Assembly: GCF_028368935.1 (NCBI RefSeq)
Contig: NZ_JAQNDK010000006.1
Coordinates: 1,008,800 to 1,072,799, forward strand
DNA: 64,000 bases
Direction of reading: 5' to 3'
Source of the DNA: Sorangium aterium
GTDB taxonomy: Bacteria > Myxococcota_A > Polyangia > Polyangiales > Polyangiaceae
Positions 26,547-35,459 of the stretch are shown piece after piece. The notes below the pieces were generated by a model that ran no database searches, had not been told where the DNA came from, and saw only the letters and a list, made by a program, of their open reading frames with translations. Position numbers and translations under genes: made by a program. Every line of letters starts with the position of its first letter. Within the stretch, counting starts at the first letter, position 1.

Positions 26547-26807
26547 GGCGGGACGCATGATTGGCTTGACTCGCAACCCGATACGCGACAAGAGTAATCC
26601 TCTTAGCGGTGCCTGACCGCCTGTCGAACGAGTCCTCCAGCTCCGCACCTCGTGATCGAGATCCCGTGGCGGGACGATGACCGATGACCACCGCGGCCGT
26701 CCCTCCGGAGCCTCCATCGCGCATCGCGTGTCGAGAGCCCCTGACCAGCGCAAGGGCAGCGTCGAGCTGTAGATAGACCGTATTCTTACTTGACAGAGGA
26801 GAACAAC

Positions 26808-29600
26808 ATGAGATTCGCATCAAGGAGCGCCTTGCTTGCCTCCGCGACGAGCCTTCTCGCCGTCTCATGCATCGCTGGTCTGGACGACACCGGCAGCGAG
26901 GAAGGCGACGCGCTCGGGGAGAGCCTTACGATCGATCCGAACGCGGTCTACACGCTCGTCGGCGTGCAGAGCAACAAGTGCGTCGAGATACGCGGGGGCA
27001 GCACGGCGAGCTCGGCAGCTGCGCAGATCGCGACGTGCAATGGCTCCACGCGACAGCAGTTCCGGGCGGAGTCCGCGGGGGGCGGATACTTCCGGCTGAA
27101 GAACGTGAACAGCGGTCTCTGCCTCGGGATCAACGGTGGATCGACGGCGAACGGTGCCACCGTCGTCCAATCCAGCTGCGGCAACGCCACGAGCCAGCAA
27201 TTCTCGTTCGTGGATGTCGGCAACAACGCCCAGCGGATCACGGCCCGAAACAGCAACAAGGCGCTCGACGTCGTCGGGCGGTCGACCGCAGATGGCGCCG
27301 GCCTCCAGCAGTACAGCTGGGCGAACGGCGACAACCAGAAGTTCACGTTCAAGGTCGTGGGGGGCAGCTCAAGCAGCTCGAGCAGCACCACGAGCAGCAG
27401 CTCGAGCAGCGCGAGCACCGGCGTCCGTGGTTCGGGCGGCGCGGGCGGCGCTGGTGGCGCTGGCGGCTCGACCAGCTCAAGCAGCTCGACCAGCTCAAGC
27501 AGCTCGACCAGCTCAAGCAGCGCGAGCACCGGCGTCGGTGGCTCGGGCGGTGCGGGCGGCTCCGGCGGTGCTGGCGGCTCGGGCGGCTCCGGTGGCGCTG
27601 GCGGCGGCGACGCCGACACGGGGGTCAACCCGGCGTCGGGCTGCACGCTCGGCTATAGCCAGATCCCGGACGGGAAGGGCGGCAAGAACGTCGAGGCCGT
27701 CTGTCTTCCGAAGGAGATGAACTTCAACATGGCCGCGTCGCTGGAGGCCTTCAAGACGACGGTCTACCCGCTCTTGACCGCCAACTGCTCCGGCTGCCAC
27801 AGCTCGACCGGCAAGGCCCAGGCGCCCATGCACTCCGACGTCGATCCGGCGCTGGCCCACGAGTACGCGCTCACGCGCGTCAACTTCAAGAAGCCGGCGG
27901 ACTCCAAGCTCGTCGTCCGGATGGGCATCGATCGGCACAACTGCTTCGGAACGAGCTGCAAGGACGCAAACACGCAGATGCTCAACGCCGTCACGGCGTG
28001 GGCGAACGCCGTCGCGCCGACCCTGCCGGCCACCCCGCGCCCCGTCGCGGCCGGCGAGAAGGTCACCGAGGACCAGGTCAAGGCGTGGATCGCGACGGAC
28101 AAGGCCACCGTCGCCGCGGCGGACGCGGAGTTCATCAAGTACGCCTCGCTGCACGAGCTCCACAACGCGGGAGTCAGCGCAGAGGAGCTCAACGTGGCCC
28201 GCGTGGGTCTGTCGAAGGCCCTGAACTCGACCGCGCGCTGGGCCCCCACGATCGTCAATCCGGTGGACATCAACGGCAAGGGCATGGTCTACCGCTTCGA
28301 TACCCGCAACTACTGGGGCTACAACAAGGGGGTCACGAAGCTCCACTTCGGCGGATCGGACGACGACGTCTTCTTCGGGAGGACCTCCGTCAACTACCTG
28401 GGTGAGCCCGTCGGCTCCGACGTCACGTTCAGGGAGCGCTACAGGTACACCTCGACGGTCCAGGTGGATCCGAGCTTCGCCAGGCTCGTCTGGGGGCGCG
28501 TGCTCGCCGGCAATGTGGAGGGCGCCACGGACAGCCAGGTGCTCCCGCCCAACGTCAACGGCTTCAAGACCGATTACATCGAGGCGAGTCAGCTCGTCTA
28601 CACGCTGACGCGCCCGGACGTCTACAACTCCATCATGGCGATCCCCTGGTACGCGCAGGATCTCGAGGCCGAGCTCGGCGTCAACCACGACGCGGGGGTG
28701 AAGTCGTACGAGTACATGCTCACGAAGCAGGCCATCACCGTCGATTCCCGCATGTACTTCAGGGCCAAGACGAAGAGCGGCGGGTACTACTGGAAGACGT
28801 GGGACGTCTTCAGCGGGCAGCTCGACGCCGGCGTGAACACCATCGAGCAGGCGTACGAGGTGGGCCAGATCCGGTTCCCCTTCTGGGCGCACCCGATCCC
28901 CAAGTTCATCAGCGGCGCCGGCGGCTCGGCGAACAACTTCAGCTTCATCGCGACGCTGGCTCAGCCGAACGGCACGGAGCCGGCGGGGTGCGAAGGGCAG
29001 CCGAGCTACGCCGGCGGCAGTTACCTGAACTGCCGCTACTACACCGGGACCGACGGTCTCCAGCAGTCGGCGGAGGAGGTGATCTGGGATCTGCCGAACG
29101 GCCTGCAGGGGTACTCCCTCTGGGGCGGCATCAACCAGCGCCGCGTCGACGCCTTCGTCAACATCGTGCGTGATCCGCGCCTCCAGAAGACTGCATCGGA
29201 CGCGCAGATCAACAGCAACGTGGGCTTCGCCACCCAGGACCGCCGCCTGAACACCGGCAGCTCCTGCATCGGTTGCCATGCCGACGGCATGAACCGAGGC
29301 AACAACGATCTGCGCGACTGGCTCGACGCCGGCGGCTCCCGCCTCCCGAAGGGCGAGCACGGGGTCGACGGGTGGATCAACGACGCGGCGACGGTGGCTC
29401 AGGTCAAAGAGCTCTATCCGCCGTCGACCGTGATGCGGCCGCGCATGGAGGACGATCGCAAGGTCTTCCTGACGGCGATGGGGAAGATCAAGCGGGGGAT
29501 GGCCCTCGGCGCGGACAAGAACGTGTACGTGGAGCCGACGATCTGGACCATCGAGTGGGCGCAGAACTTCTACAAGTACCCGCTGAGCCGCTCGAACTAG
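26808..29600 (+). CDS. Ricin-type lectin/two-CxxCH cytochrome lipoprotein
   Basis: A 930-residue lipoprotein (AGAGGAGA ribosome site; lipobox Ala-Val-Ser-Cys, Cys21). Residues about 40-180 form a ricin-B beta-trefoil carbohydrate-binding domain with three repeats ending in Q-x-F (RQQF, SQQF, NQKF). A Ser- and Gly-rich linker (about 185-270, poly-Ser blocks alternating with GGAGGSGG) leads to a long C-terminal region with two c-type heme motifs, CSGCH (327-331) near its start and CIGCH (820-824) near its end, about 490 residues apart. Between them is a large unassigned domain rich in Tyr and Trp. This suggests a surface glycan-bound electron-transfer protein or a cytochrome-c-peroxidase-like oxidase. 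The gene stands alone, bracketed by repeat arrays. Confidence 0.85.
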   Translation: MRFASRSALLASATSLLAVSCIAGLDDTGSEEGDALGESLTIDPNAVYTLVGVQSNKCVEIRGGSTASSAAAQIATCNGSTRQQFRAESAGGGYFRLKNVNSGLCLGINGGSTANGATVVQSSCGNATSQQFSFVDVGNNAQRITARNSNKALDVVGRSTADGAGLQQYSWANGDNQKFTFKVVGGSSSSSSSTTSSSSSSASTGVRGSGGAGGAGGAGGSTSSSSSTSSSSSTSSSSASTGVGGSGGAGGSGGAGGSGGSGGAGGGDADTGVNPASGCTLGYSQIPDGKGGKNVEAVCLPKEMNFNMAASLEAFKTTVYPLLTANCSGCHSSTGKAQAPMHSDVDPALAHEYALTRVNFKKPADSKLVVRMGIDRHNCFGTSCKDANTQMLNAVTAWANAVAPTLPATPRPVAAGEKVTEDQVKAWIATDKATVAAADAEFIKYASLHELHNAGVSAEELNVARVGLSKALNSTARWAPTIVNPVDINGKGMVYRFDTRNYWGYNKGVTKLHFGGSDDDVFFGRTSVNYLGEPVGSDVTFRERYRYTSTVQVDPSFARLVWGRVLAGNVEGATDSQVLPPNVNGFKTDYIEASQLVYTLTRPDVYNSIMAIPWYAQDLEAELGVNHDAGVKSYEYMLTKQAITVDSRMYFRAKTKSGGYYWKTWDVFSGQLDAGVNTIEQAYEVGQIRFPFWAHPIPKFISGAGGSANNFSFIATLAQPNGTEPAGCEGQPSYAGGSYLNCRYYTGTDGLQQSAEEVIWDLPNGLQGYSLWGGINQRRVDAFVNIVRDPRLQKTASDAQINSNVGFATQDRRLNTGSSCIGCHADGMNRGNNDLRDWLDAGGSRLPKGEHGVDGWINDAATVAQVKELYPPSTVMRPRMEDDRKVFLTAMGKIKRGMALGADKNVYVEPTIWTIEWAQNFYKYPLSRSN

Positions 29601-29629
29601 CTAGCGCCTCCACTCCTGAGCTCATCGGT

Positions 29630-29702
29630 GCTCGCCGCGCGAGAGGGCGCGGCGAGCTGACCGGCCCGAGGTGGGCAGCGCGGCGCGCGAGAGGGCGCGC
29701 CG
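29630..29702 (+). terminator. Two consecutive GC hairpins with GAGAGG loops
   Basis: GCTCGCCGCGC (29630-29640) pairs perfectly with GCGCGGCGAGC (29647-29657) around the loop GAGAGG, and CGGCGCGC (29681-29688) with GCGCGCCG (29695-29702) around the same loop. They lie 30-100 bp after the lectin-cytochrome stop. No T-run follows, so they are strong RNA structures that may stabilise or end the transcript rather than classic intrinsic terminators. Confidence 0.5.
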
Positions 29703-29748
29703 AAGTGCCTCCCTCGGGCCTCCGCCTTCCACCACACCATTGGTCACC

Positions 29749-29912
29749 AACGTGAACGTGAACGTGAACGTGAACGTTTACGTGGTCGTGGTCGTGGTCG
29801 TGGTCGTCAACGGTATGCCGTGAACGACCACGACCACGACCACGTAAACGACCACGACCACGTAAACGACCACGACCACGTAAACGACCACGACCACGAC
29901 CACGTAAACGTT
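29749..29912. repeat. Hexamer array (AACGTG/CACGAC) with 28-bp perfect inverted repeat
   Basis: Starting at 29749 there are four AACGTG units, then GTCGTG units, a short non-repeating centre (29809-29820) and then CACGAC/CACGTA/AACGAC units to 29912. The segment 29773-29800 is perfectly complementary to 29885-29912 (28 bp), and the internal blocks can also pair, so the array can form a long cruciform or RNA hairpin. The motif AACGACCACG is shared with the 12-bp array upstream of the same gene. Not coding as far as can be seen. Confidence 0.85.
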
Positions 29913-30036
29913 CGGATGTAGGAGAACGCGGCGCGAAGCCTGGGTAACGCTTATGGGGGTAAGCTCCCACCAGCGAACGTTCTCCCGATCAGATCAGACG
30001 ATGGCTGCCAGACCGGCGTTCGTCTTCCGCCGGGCT

Positions 30037-31410
30037 TCACGGCGTGAGGAGATCGCGCGCCACGGGCTCGTGCGCGCCGCGCGGGTGGCGCTTCAGGTAG
30101 AGCTCCGCGATGGGGCGCGCCGCCGCCCGGCCGGCCGTGCGCTCGACCGCCACCATCTTGCGGCCGAGCGCCTCGGCCGCGAACGGGCCGCCCGGCGACT
30201 CGGCGACGTACGTGTCGTACCAGGCGACGGCCGCCTCGGGCGAGCCGCCATCGTCGATCAGGCGGCCGAGCAGGAAGGCCGCCGCCTTGCCCTGGCTCGT
30301 CCCCGGGAACCGCTTGCGCGTCGCCGAGAGCGCGCGCTGCGCCACGTCGCCGCGCCGCGCGTACCGCGCCGCGTCCCCGAGGGCGACCAGGTCGTCCAGC
30401 GAGCCGCGCTCCAGCACCCCCCCGAGGCCGCGCTGCTCGGCTTCGGCCAGGACCGCCCGGAAATCCCCCGCCGCCACGCGCTGGGCCCAGCTCGGCGCCG
30501 CCGCCGCGCCGGCCGGCGCCGCCGGCCCCGCACCGTCCGTCGGAGGGCTCGCGGGCGCCCCCTCTGCCCGCGAGCCCTCCGGCCGTACGGCCCCGGCGTC
30601 GCCGACCGCGGCGTCGCCAGGTCCGATGATCTTCTCCTCCCGGGGCTGCGCCGCCGTGCCCGCGGGCGGCAGCCCCTTCGGCGCCGGGTCCGCCGCGCTC
30701 GCGGCGTCGCTGCTCGAGATCTGCACGTCGCCCTCGCGCATCCGCGCCACGAGCCGCTGGCCGGCGCGGAGCGGCAGCCCGTCGGGAGCGAGCGGCCCAC
30801 GCACGGTCACGCTCCCCTCGTGCAGATCGACGCGCAGGGTGCCGTCGCTGCGGCTCCAGGACACGTCGAACACCGTGCCTGTGACAAGCACCGCGAACGG
30901 CCCCGCCTCGACCGACCAGCGCGCCTTCGGCCGCCGCGTGACGCGCAGCGACGCGCGGCCGTCCTCGAGCAGCATGCGCGCCCCGGCCGCGTCGACGTCC
31001 ACCACGCGCATCGCGCTGCCCGGCGAGAGCGCGACGGAGGTGCCGTCCGTGAAGCGGAGCCGCGCCTCTCCGCCGGCCGTCGCGGCGATGTACCGGCCTG
31101 CGGTCGAAGGCGCGCCCTCGACGGCGTAGTCGAGCGGCCGCGCCGGCCAGAGCGCGACGAGCGCGAGCGCGAGCGCCGCCGCGCCGGCGAGCGCGAAGCT
31201 CCACCGCGGCCGCCCCGAGAGCGCGCTCCACAGGGGCGAGGCGCGCAGCCACGCGCCCACGCGGCCCAGGGCTCCTGCGCGGCCCGTACCCCGGCTCACG
31301 GCCTCCACGAAGCGGGCACGCTCGGCGGCGTCGTGCGCCGCGTCGACGTCCGCGGGGACGCCGCTCCGCACGAGATCCGCGAGCCGGCTCAGCTTCTCCG
31401 CTTCATTCAT
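30037..31410 (-). CDS. FecR-like anti-sigma/regulatory membrane protein
   Basis: A 457-residue protein from ATG 31410. A short cytoplasmic N-terminus (about 1-68) is followed by one transmembrane helix (about 70-89), a FecR-type beta-domain (about 100-205, ARLRFTDGTSVALSPGSAMRV ... VEAGPFAVLVTGTVFDVSW is the diagnostic pattern), a Pro/Ala/Gly-rich linker and a C-terminal helical region (about 325-457) resembling TPR repeats. Its start overlaps the sigma factor stop by 8 nt. This arrangement suggests that it senses an envelope signal and controls the preceding sigma factor. The C-terminal TPR part is common in myxobacterial FecR proteins. Confidence 0.85.
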   Translation of the reverse strand: MNEAEKLSRLADLVRSGVPADVDAAHDAAERARFVEAVSRGTGRAGALGRVGAWLRASPLWSALSGRPRWSFALAGAAALALALVALWPARPLDYAVEGAPSTAGRYIAATAGGEARLRFTDGTSVALSPGSAMRVVDVDAAGARMLLEDGRASLRVTRRPKARWSVEAGPFAVLVTGTVFDVSWSRSDGTLRVDLHEGSVTVRGPLAPDGLPLRAGQRLVARMREGDVQISSSDAASAADPAPKGLPPAGTAAQPREEKIIGPGDAAVGDAGAVRPEGSRAEGAPASPPTDGAGPAAPAGAAAAPSWAQRVAAGDFRAVLAEAEQRGLGGVLERGSLDDLVALGDAARYARRGDVAQRALSATRKRFPGTSQGKAAAFLLGRLIDDGGSPEAAVAWYDTYVAESPGGPFAAEALGRKMVAVERTAGRAAARPIAELYLKRHPRGAHEPVARDLLTP

Positions 31411-32113
31411 CGCGCTCTCCTCCGTCGGCGGGGAGGGTCCCGGGCCGATCGAGGTCCTGCGGGGCCTTGGTGAGGTAGGCCGAGAGCGCGGGATCGCGCT
31501 CCGCGGCGGTGAGGATCCGGTGGGACGCGCGCGCGAGGTGGCGCTTCGTCGTGGCCAGGGAGCAGCCCAGCGCGGCGGCGATCTCGGTGAGCTCGAGCCC
31601 CTCGATGAACCGCAGCACGAAGAGCGTCCGCGACCTGTCGTCGACCTGGTCGAGGATGCGGTAGAGCCGCGTGAGCGCCGCGCGCCCCTGCGGATCCTGC
31701 TGCGCGCCGCCCATGTCCGGGAGCTCGCCCGAGGGCGACAGCTGGAGCCAGCGCCGTACGCGCCTGCGCCGCAGCTCGGCGCGCGCCACGCGCACCGCGA
31801 TGCCGACGATGAAGCTCGAGAGCAGCGAAGGATCTCTGAGGTCCTTGGCCACGCGGAAGAAGCGCAGGAACGTGTCCTGCACATGATCGTCGACCTCGTC
31901 GCCCGGCCCGAGGGTGCGCGTCAGGATCCGGCGCACGAGCGGCGCGAACCGCTGCCACAGGATCGGCGCGGCGCCCGGGTGCCCCTGCGCGGCGGCGCGC
32001 GCGAGCGCCTCGTCGTCGGTCGCCGCCAGCGGTAGCGCCTGCACCCCCCGCCTTTGCGCGAAGGGCGCGACCGCTGTCAAGGGCGGGACGGTCGACCGGC
32101 GGGGTTGGACCAC
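31403..32113 (-). CDS. ECF-type RNA polymerase sigma factor
   Basis: Up to 236 residues. Region 2 (about 30-100) includes ALARAAAQGHPGAAPILWQRF and DHVQDTFLRFFRVAKDL; region 4 (about 145-205) includes LDQVDDRSRTLFVLRFIEGLELTEIAAALG with the helix-turn-helix SLATTKRHL. This is the two-domain layout of ECF sigma factors. The GTG at 32113 gives the longest form; a GTG at 32044 with AAAGGCGG upstream begins just before region 2 and may be the true start. First gene of an operon with the FecR-like protein, whose start it overlaps. Confidence 0.88.
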   Translation of the reverse strand: MVQPRRSTVPPLTAVAPFAQRRGVQALPLAATDDEALARAAAQGHPGAAPILWQRFAPLVRRILTRTLGPGDEVDDHVQDTFLRFFRVAKDLRDPSLLSSFIVGIAVRVARAELRRRRVRRWLQLSPSGELPDMGGAQQDPQGRAALTRLYRILDQVDDRSRTLFVLRFIEGLELTEIAAALGCSLATTKRHLARASHRILTAAERDPALSAYLTKAPQDLDRPGTLPADGGERDE

Positions 32114-32195
32114 GCCCAGCAGTGTTCCCCGGGAGGCCTCCGCGGCTCAAGATTCGGTACGAGGGGCGCGTGGTGGGCGGCGCTACCTCGGGCCC

Positions 32196-32387
32196 ATGGA
32201 CGCGGAGGGGGTGGGCGAGGCGATCGAGACGGCGATGAGCGGCGTGGCGGATACGTCGGCGCAGGTCGTCGTCCTGGACATCACGGACGTGAAGGGCGTG
32301 GACAGCCGCGTCGCCGCGACGCTCGTGCGGGGCGCCGGTCCCGCGCCGGGAACCGCCGGTGGCGCGGGGAGGATAGGATACCGATGA
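32196..32387 (+). pseudogene. STAS-domain remnant
   Basis: A 63-residue open frame whose centre (AQVVVLDITDVKGVDSRVAATLVRGA) is the core strand-helix of an RsbR-type STAS domain; family members continue with a helix, LLG and a second beta-alpha unit, which are missing here because the frame changes to Gly/Pro-rich sequence and stops. The N-terminal sensory part is also absent. It looks like a decayed fragment of an RsbR-like gene. It differs clearly from the intact STAS protein at 10054-11169, so it is not a recent copy of it. Confidence 0.6.
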
Positions 32388-32428
32388 GCGCTGGAGCCTG
32401 CCCCGGCAGGGCGGACCGAGGCAGGCGC

Positions 32429-32785
32429 TCAGTTGGCGAGCTTGTTCGGCTCTCGCGGGCCGAAGATCGCCTCCCAGTTCGAGCGGTAGGCGTCGGTCGC
32501 GACCTGCGCGGGGCCGGACCGGGACGACTCGCGCGGCCCCGGGAGGAGCACCTCCACGTCGAAGAGCCGCGCGTGCTCGGACCGCTGCGTCAGCTTCACG
32601 AGCTCCCCGTTCAGCGGGCGCCCGTGCTCGGTGGGTCGCAGCTCGCCGATCTCGAGCCGGTCCTCCCGGCTGCGGATCACCCGGAAGCCCTCCCCCTGCT
32701 CTACGGGGCTATGGATGAAGACGACATCCTGATTCGCCGCGGGCGCGGGCGTGTCCTGGTTCTGCGGGGGCTCGTCCTTGCCCAT
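32429..32785 (-). CDS. Small protein of unknown function
   Basis: A 118-residue protein starting at ATG 32785 (MGKDEPPQNQDTPAP). The N-terminus is disordered; the middle has a compact alternating pattern (FRVIRSREDRLEIGELRPTEHGRPLNGELVKL) that reads as real protein rather than a shadow, followed by LFDVEVLLPG and a C-terminal NWEAIFGP. No family recognised. The frame is open far upstream, but that part is Arg/Ser/Pro-rich and lies antisense to the PilZ gene. Confidence 0.6.
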   Translation of the reverse strand: MGKDEPPQNQDTPAPAANQDVVFIHSPVEQGEGFRVIRSREDRLEIGELRPTEHGRPLNGELVKLTQRSEHARLFDVEVLLPGPRESSRSGPAQVATDAYRSNWEAIFGPREPNKLAN

Positions 32786-33062
32786 CGCGAGAGTTTCCCA
32801 CGTTTGCCCCCCGGAGCGCCAGGTGGAGCGAGCGGTCAATCGCCGCCTGCTGCCCATCGCACACCGCCTCCGCCCACGGTCCCCGCCTCCCGCCCTCCCG
32901 CCCTCCCGCCTCCCGCCTCCCGCGCCGCAACGCTGCGCATCACGGCGGCGCGCTTTGACATGGCGCACGTGGCGCGTGGCCGGAGCCTCCAAAACTTGGC
33001 CAGCGCGGGGCTTACGCCGTACTGCCGGCCAATGGGCCCTCTGCAACCGCGGAGGGCTCGCG

Positions 33063-35429
33063 ATGGCGGACGCGGCTTCGCGGCGGAGGAATGGGCGTAT
33101 GAACGGTCGAGGCGCAGAGGGAGAGGGCGTTCGCAAGGCGCCGGAATCCTTGGACAGAGAGCGCGAGGGCGGCGGCGAGCGGCGCGCTGGCGCCGGGCAG
33201 CGGGTCCGCATCGAGGCGCTCGTCGCGGTCGGCGAGACGTCGGGCGGCGGCTTCGAGGCCGAGTCGATCGACATGTCCCCCGACGGGATGCGCCTGCGCA
33301 CGGCGTACCTGCCGCGGGTCGGCGACGCCCTGATCTGCCGGTTCGACGGGCTCGGCAAGGAGCTGGTCGTCGAGGGCGAGGTCTGCTGGCGCGCCGAGCA
33401 GGCGCGCGGCGGCGAGTTCGGCCTGCGCTTCACCGGCCTCGACGCCGAGTCGGAGGAGGCGGTGCGCGCGATGTGCTCGTCGATCGACGCAGGCGCAGCG
33501 GGCCCCGCGCCGGCGCTCGCCGTACAGGCCGGCGCCGCGTCGCCCGGGGCGGCGCAGCGGGGCGCCCGCGTGCGGCTCCACATCGACGGGCTGGGCTCGC
33601 CCATGAAGGCGCGCGTGCGCGGCGGCGGGCTCGACGACCTGGAGGTCGGCTCCAACCTGGAGTTCCTCAAGGTGGGCCGCTCCCTCGAGCTAGAGGAGGT
33701 CGATCAGGGAACGCGCCGCGAGGCGTACATCGACCACGTGAAGGTCGAGGTCGATCCCGCGACGAGCGTGCCGCAGCTCGTGGTCACGCTGTGCTACGAG
33801 GCGCCTCGCGCGGCCAAGGCGCCGCGGCCGCGGCCCTCGTCGCCCGAGGCGCTCCCCCCGGGGCGATCTTCCCACGACGCCGGCGCGCCGGCGCGGGCAC
33901 CGTCGTTGCCGCCGCAGGGCGAGCGCCCGGCTGCGCGGGCGTCGTCGGCGCCGACCGTTCCGGTGCGCGATCATCAAAGCGAGCGCGCGGCTGCGCGGCC
34001 TTCCTCGGCGCCGACGGTTCCGGCGCGCGATCATCAAAGCGAGCGCGCGGCTGCGCGGCCTTCCTCGGCGCCGGCGGCCGAGCCACGGGGCGAGCGCGCC
34101 TCCTCGGGCGCGAACGGCGGCGCGGCCGCCCACGCGGACGACGATCACGACAGCGACGTGTCGCCGGCGCTCTCGGCCCGGGAGGCGCGCGCGGGGGCCG
34201 AGGCGGCCCCGCCCTCCGTGGACGGCGGGGCGCCGTCCTCCGCGCGGAGCGAGGCCGAGGAGGAGGGCGCCGAGGCGGCCGCCGACGCGCAGCCGGGCCG
34301 GCTGCGCGAGGTCGGCGAGAAGGCCGCGATGGCGGGCAAGGCGGTGGCGGGCAAGATCGCGCCCGCGCTCGCCGGCGCCGGGGCGCGCGCCGCCACGGCG
34401 ATGGTGGGCATCGTGGCGAGGATCAAGGCGCGGCGCGCCGAGCGCGCGGGCGACGCCGACGGGTCGGGCAAGGACGGCGGTCCGCGCCGCAAGACGGCGC
34501 CGCCGCCGGCTGGCGCGCTGAAGTCCGGCGGTCGCCGGCTGGTGCGCGAGGAGCCCGAGGAGGCGGCGGGCGAGGGGAGCGAGCCGCCGCGCTTCAACAA
34601 GAAGGCGGCCGCGGTCGGCAGCTTCCTTGGGCTGGCGGCGGTGCTCGTGGTGTTCGGGGCGGCGCGCTTCTTCGGCCTGCGGGGCGGCGACGCGCCCGCG
34701 GCCGGGGCCGAGTCGGCCGCGGGTGTGCCGGCGCTGCCGGCGTCGGCGTCCTCCGGCGCGCCTGCCCTCGCGGCGGCCGCGGGGCCGGCTGCGGCGCCGG
34801 GCGGCGCTGCGGCGCCCGGCGGCGCGCTCACCGCGAACGTCCCGCTGTTCGGCGCGACGCCGCTGTCGACGACGGAGCCCGTGCCGCCGACGCCGCCGGC
34901 GGAGCCGAGCGCGCTCGCCGGCGACGCGCTCGCGCCGGGCGTGGCGGTCCCGGGCGGCCCGGGCGAGGAAGACGAGGCGGAATCGGCGGACGACGGCGAC
35001 AAGGAGGGGTCGCGGGAGTGGGGGCAGGGGTCGGTGAGGAACCCCATCGTGCTGAAGCTGAAGATGGACGGCCCGATCGAGGAGCTGAACGGCGCGGCCG
35101 GCGCGATGGGCTTCACTGTATCGCTGCCCGATCGGCGCGCGCTGTCGTCGGGCAGCGGCCTCGCCCGCAAGGACAAGCGCATCGCGTCGGTGCGCGTGGT
35201 CAACACGGCGCACGGCGCGGAGGTCACCCTGCAGTTCAAGGACGGCGTGCCCGCCTACAAGGCGAAGGCGCGCGGCGATCGCCTGGAGATCTCGCTCGGC
35301 CGCGGCGAGTCGAAGAAGGTGGCGTCGAAGTCGAAGCCCGAGAAGAACGAGAAGCACGAGAAGAAGAAGGCCGACGGCGCCAAGAAGAAGAGCGAGAAGG
35401 GGAGCGGCAAGAAGGACAAGGAGCACTGA
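33063..35429 (+). CDS. PilZ-domain membrane protein with AMIN-like C-terminus
   Basis: A protein of about 788 residues. The N-terminal PilZ domain (about 38-140, with RVRIEALVAV, the D-x-S-P-x-G-M motif and a conserved GEFGLRF) is of the c-di-GMP-binding family, although the upstream RxxxR is only partly preserved. A second beta-rich domain (about 160-245) is followed by a long Ala/Pro/Glu-rich linker containing two exact repeats (about 300-340), a transmembrane helix (about 518-540), another linker, and a C-terminal domain (about 655-750) resembling AMIN domains that bind envelope components. The end is Lys/Glu-rich. Starts at ATG 33063 (GGAGG 7 nt upstream); ATG 33099, also with a GGAGGA site, is an alternative. 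Confidence 0.78.
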   Translation: MADAASRRRNGRMNGRGAEGEGVRKAPESLDREREGGGERRAGAGQRVRIEALVAVGETSGGGFEAESIDMSPDGMRLRTAYLPRVGDALICRFDGLGKELVVEGEVCWRAEQARGGEFGLRFTGLDAESEEAVRAMCSSIDAGAAGPAPALAVQAGAASPGAAQRGARVRLHIDGLGSPMKARVRGGGLDDLEVGSNLEFLKVGRSLELEEVDQGTRREAYIDHVKVEVDPATSVPQLVVTLCYEAPRAAKAPRPRPSSPEALPPGRSSHDAGAPARAPSLPPQGERPAARASSAPTVPVRDHQSERAAARPSSAPTVPARDHQSERAAARPSSAPAAEPRGERASSGANGGAAAHADDDHDSDVSPALSAREARAGAEAAPPSVDGGAPSSARSEAEEEGAEAAADAQPGRLREVGEKAAMAGKAVAGKIAPALAGAGARAATAMVGIVARIKARRAERAGDADGSGKDGGPRRKTAPPPAGALKSGGRRLVREEPEEAAGEGSEPPRFNKKAAAVGSFLGLAAVLVVFGAARFFGLRGGDAPAAGAESAAGVPALPASASSGAPALAAAAGPAAAPGGAAAPGGALTANVPLFGATPLSTTEPVPPTPPAEPSALAGDALAPGVAVPGGPGEEDEAESADDGDKEGSREWGQGSVRNPIVLKLKMDGPIEELNGAAGAMGFTVSLPDRRALSSGSGLARKDKRIASVRVVNTAHGAEVTLQFKDGVPAYKAKARGDRLEISLGRGESKKVASKSKPEKNEKHEKKKADGAKKKSEKGSGKKDKEH

Positions 35430-35459
35430 GGGGCGCTCGGCCGAGAATCGGCCGGCGGC

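Larger units (their letters stand above)
25810..26807. other. 1-kb intergenic region with operator-like site and 12-bp repeat array
   Basis: Long divergent region between the hydrolase and the lectin-cytochrome lipoprotein. Open frames here lack recognisable motifs and are not supported as genes. The AT content is clearly higher than the neighbours in 25990-26030 and 26270-26620. The two structured elements are listed separately. Confidence 0.6.

Noticed and set aside
26020..26868. 282-codon minus-strand frame over the 12-bp array and upstream of the lectin-cytochrome gene
   Set aside because: The Val/His/Met-rich stretch in it is just the repeat array translated, and it overlaps the start of a well-supported plus-strand gene.
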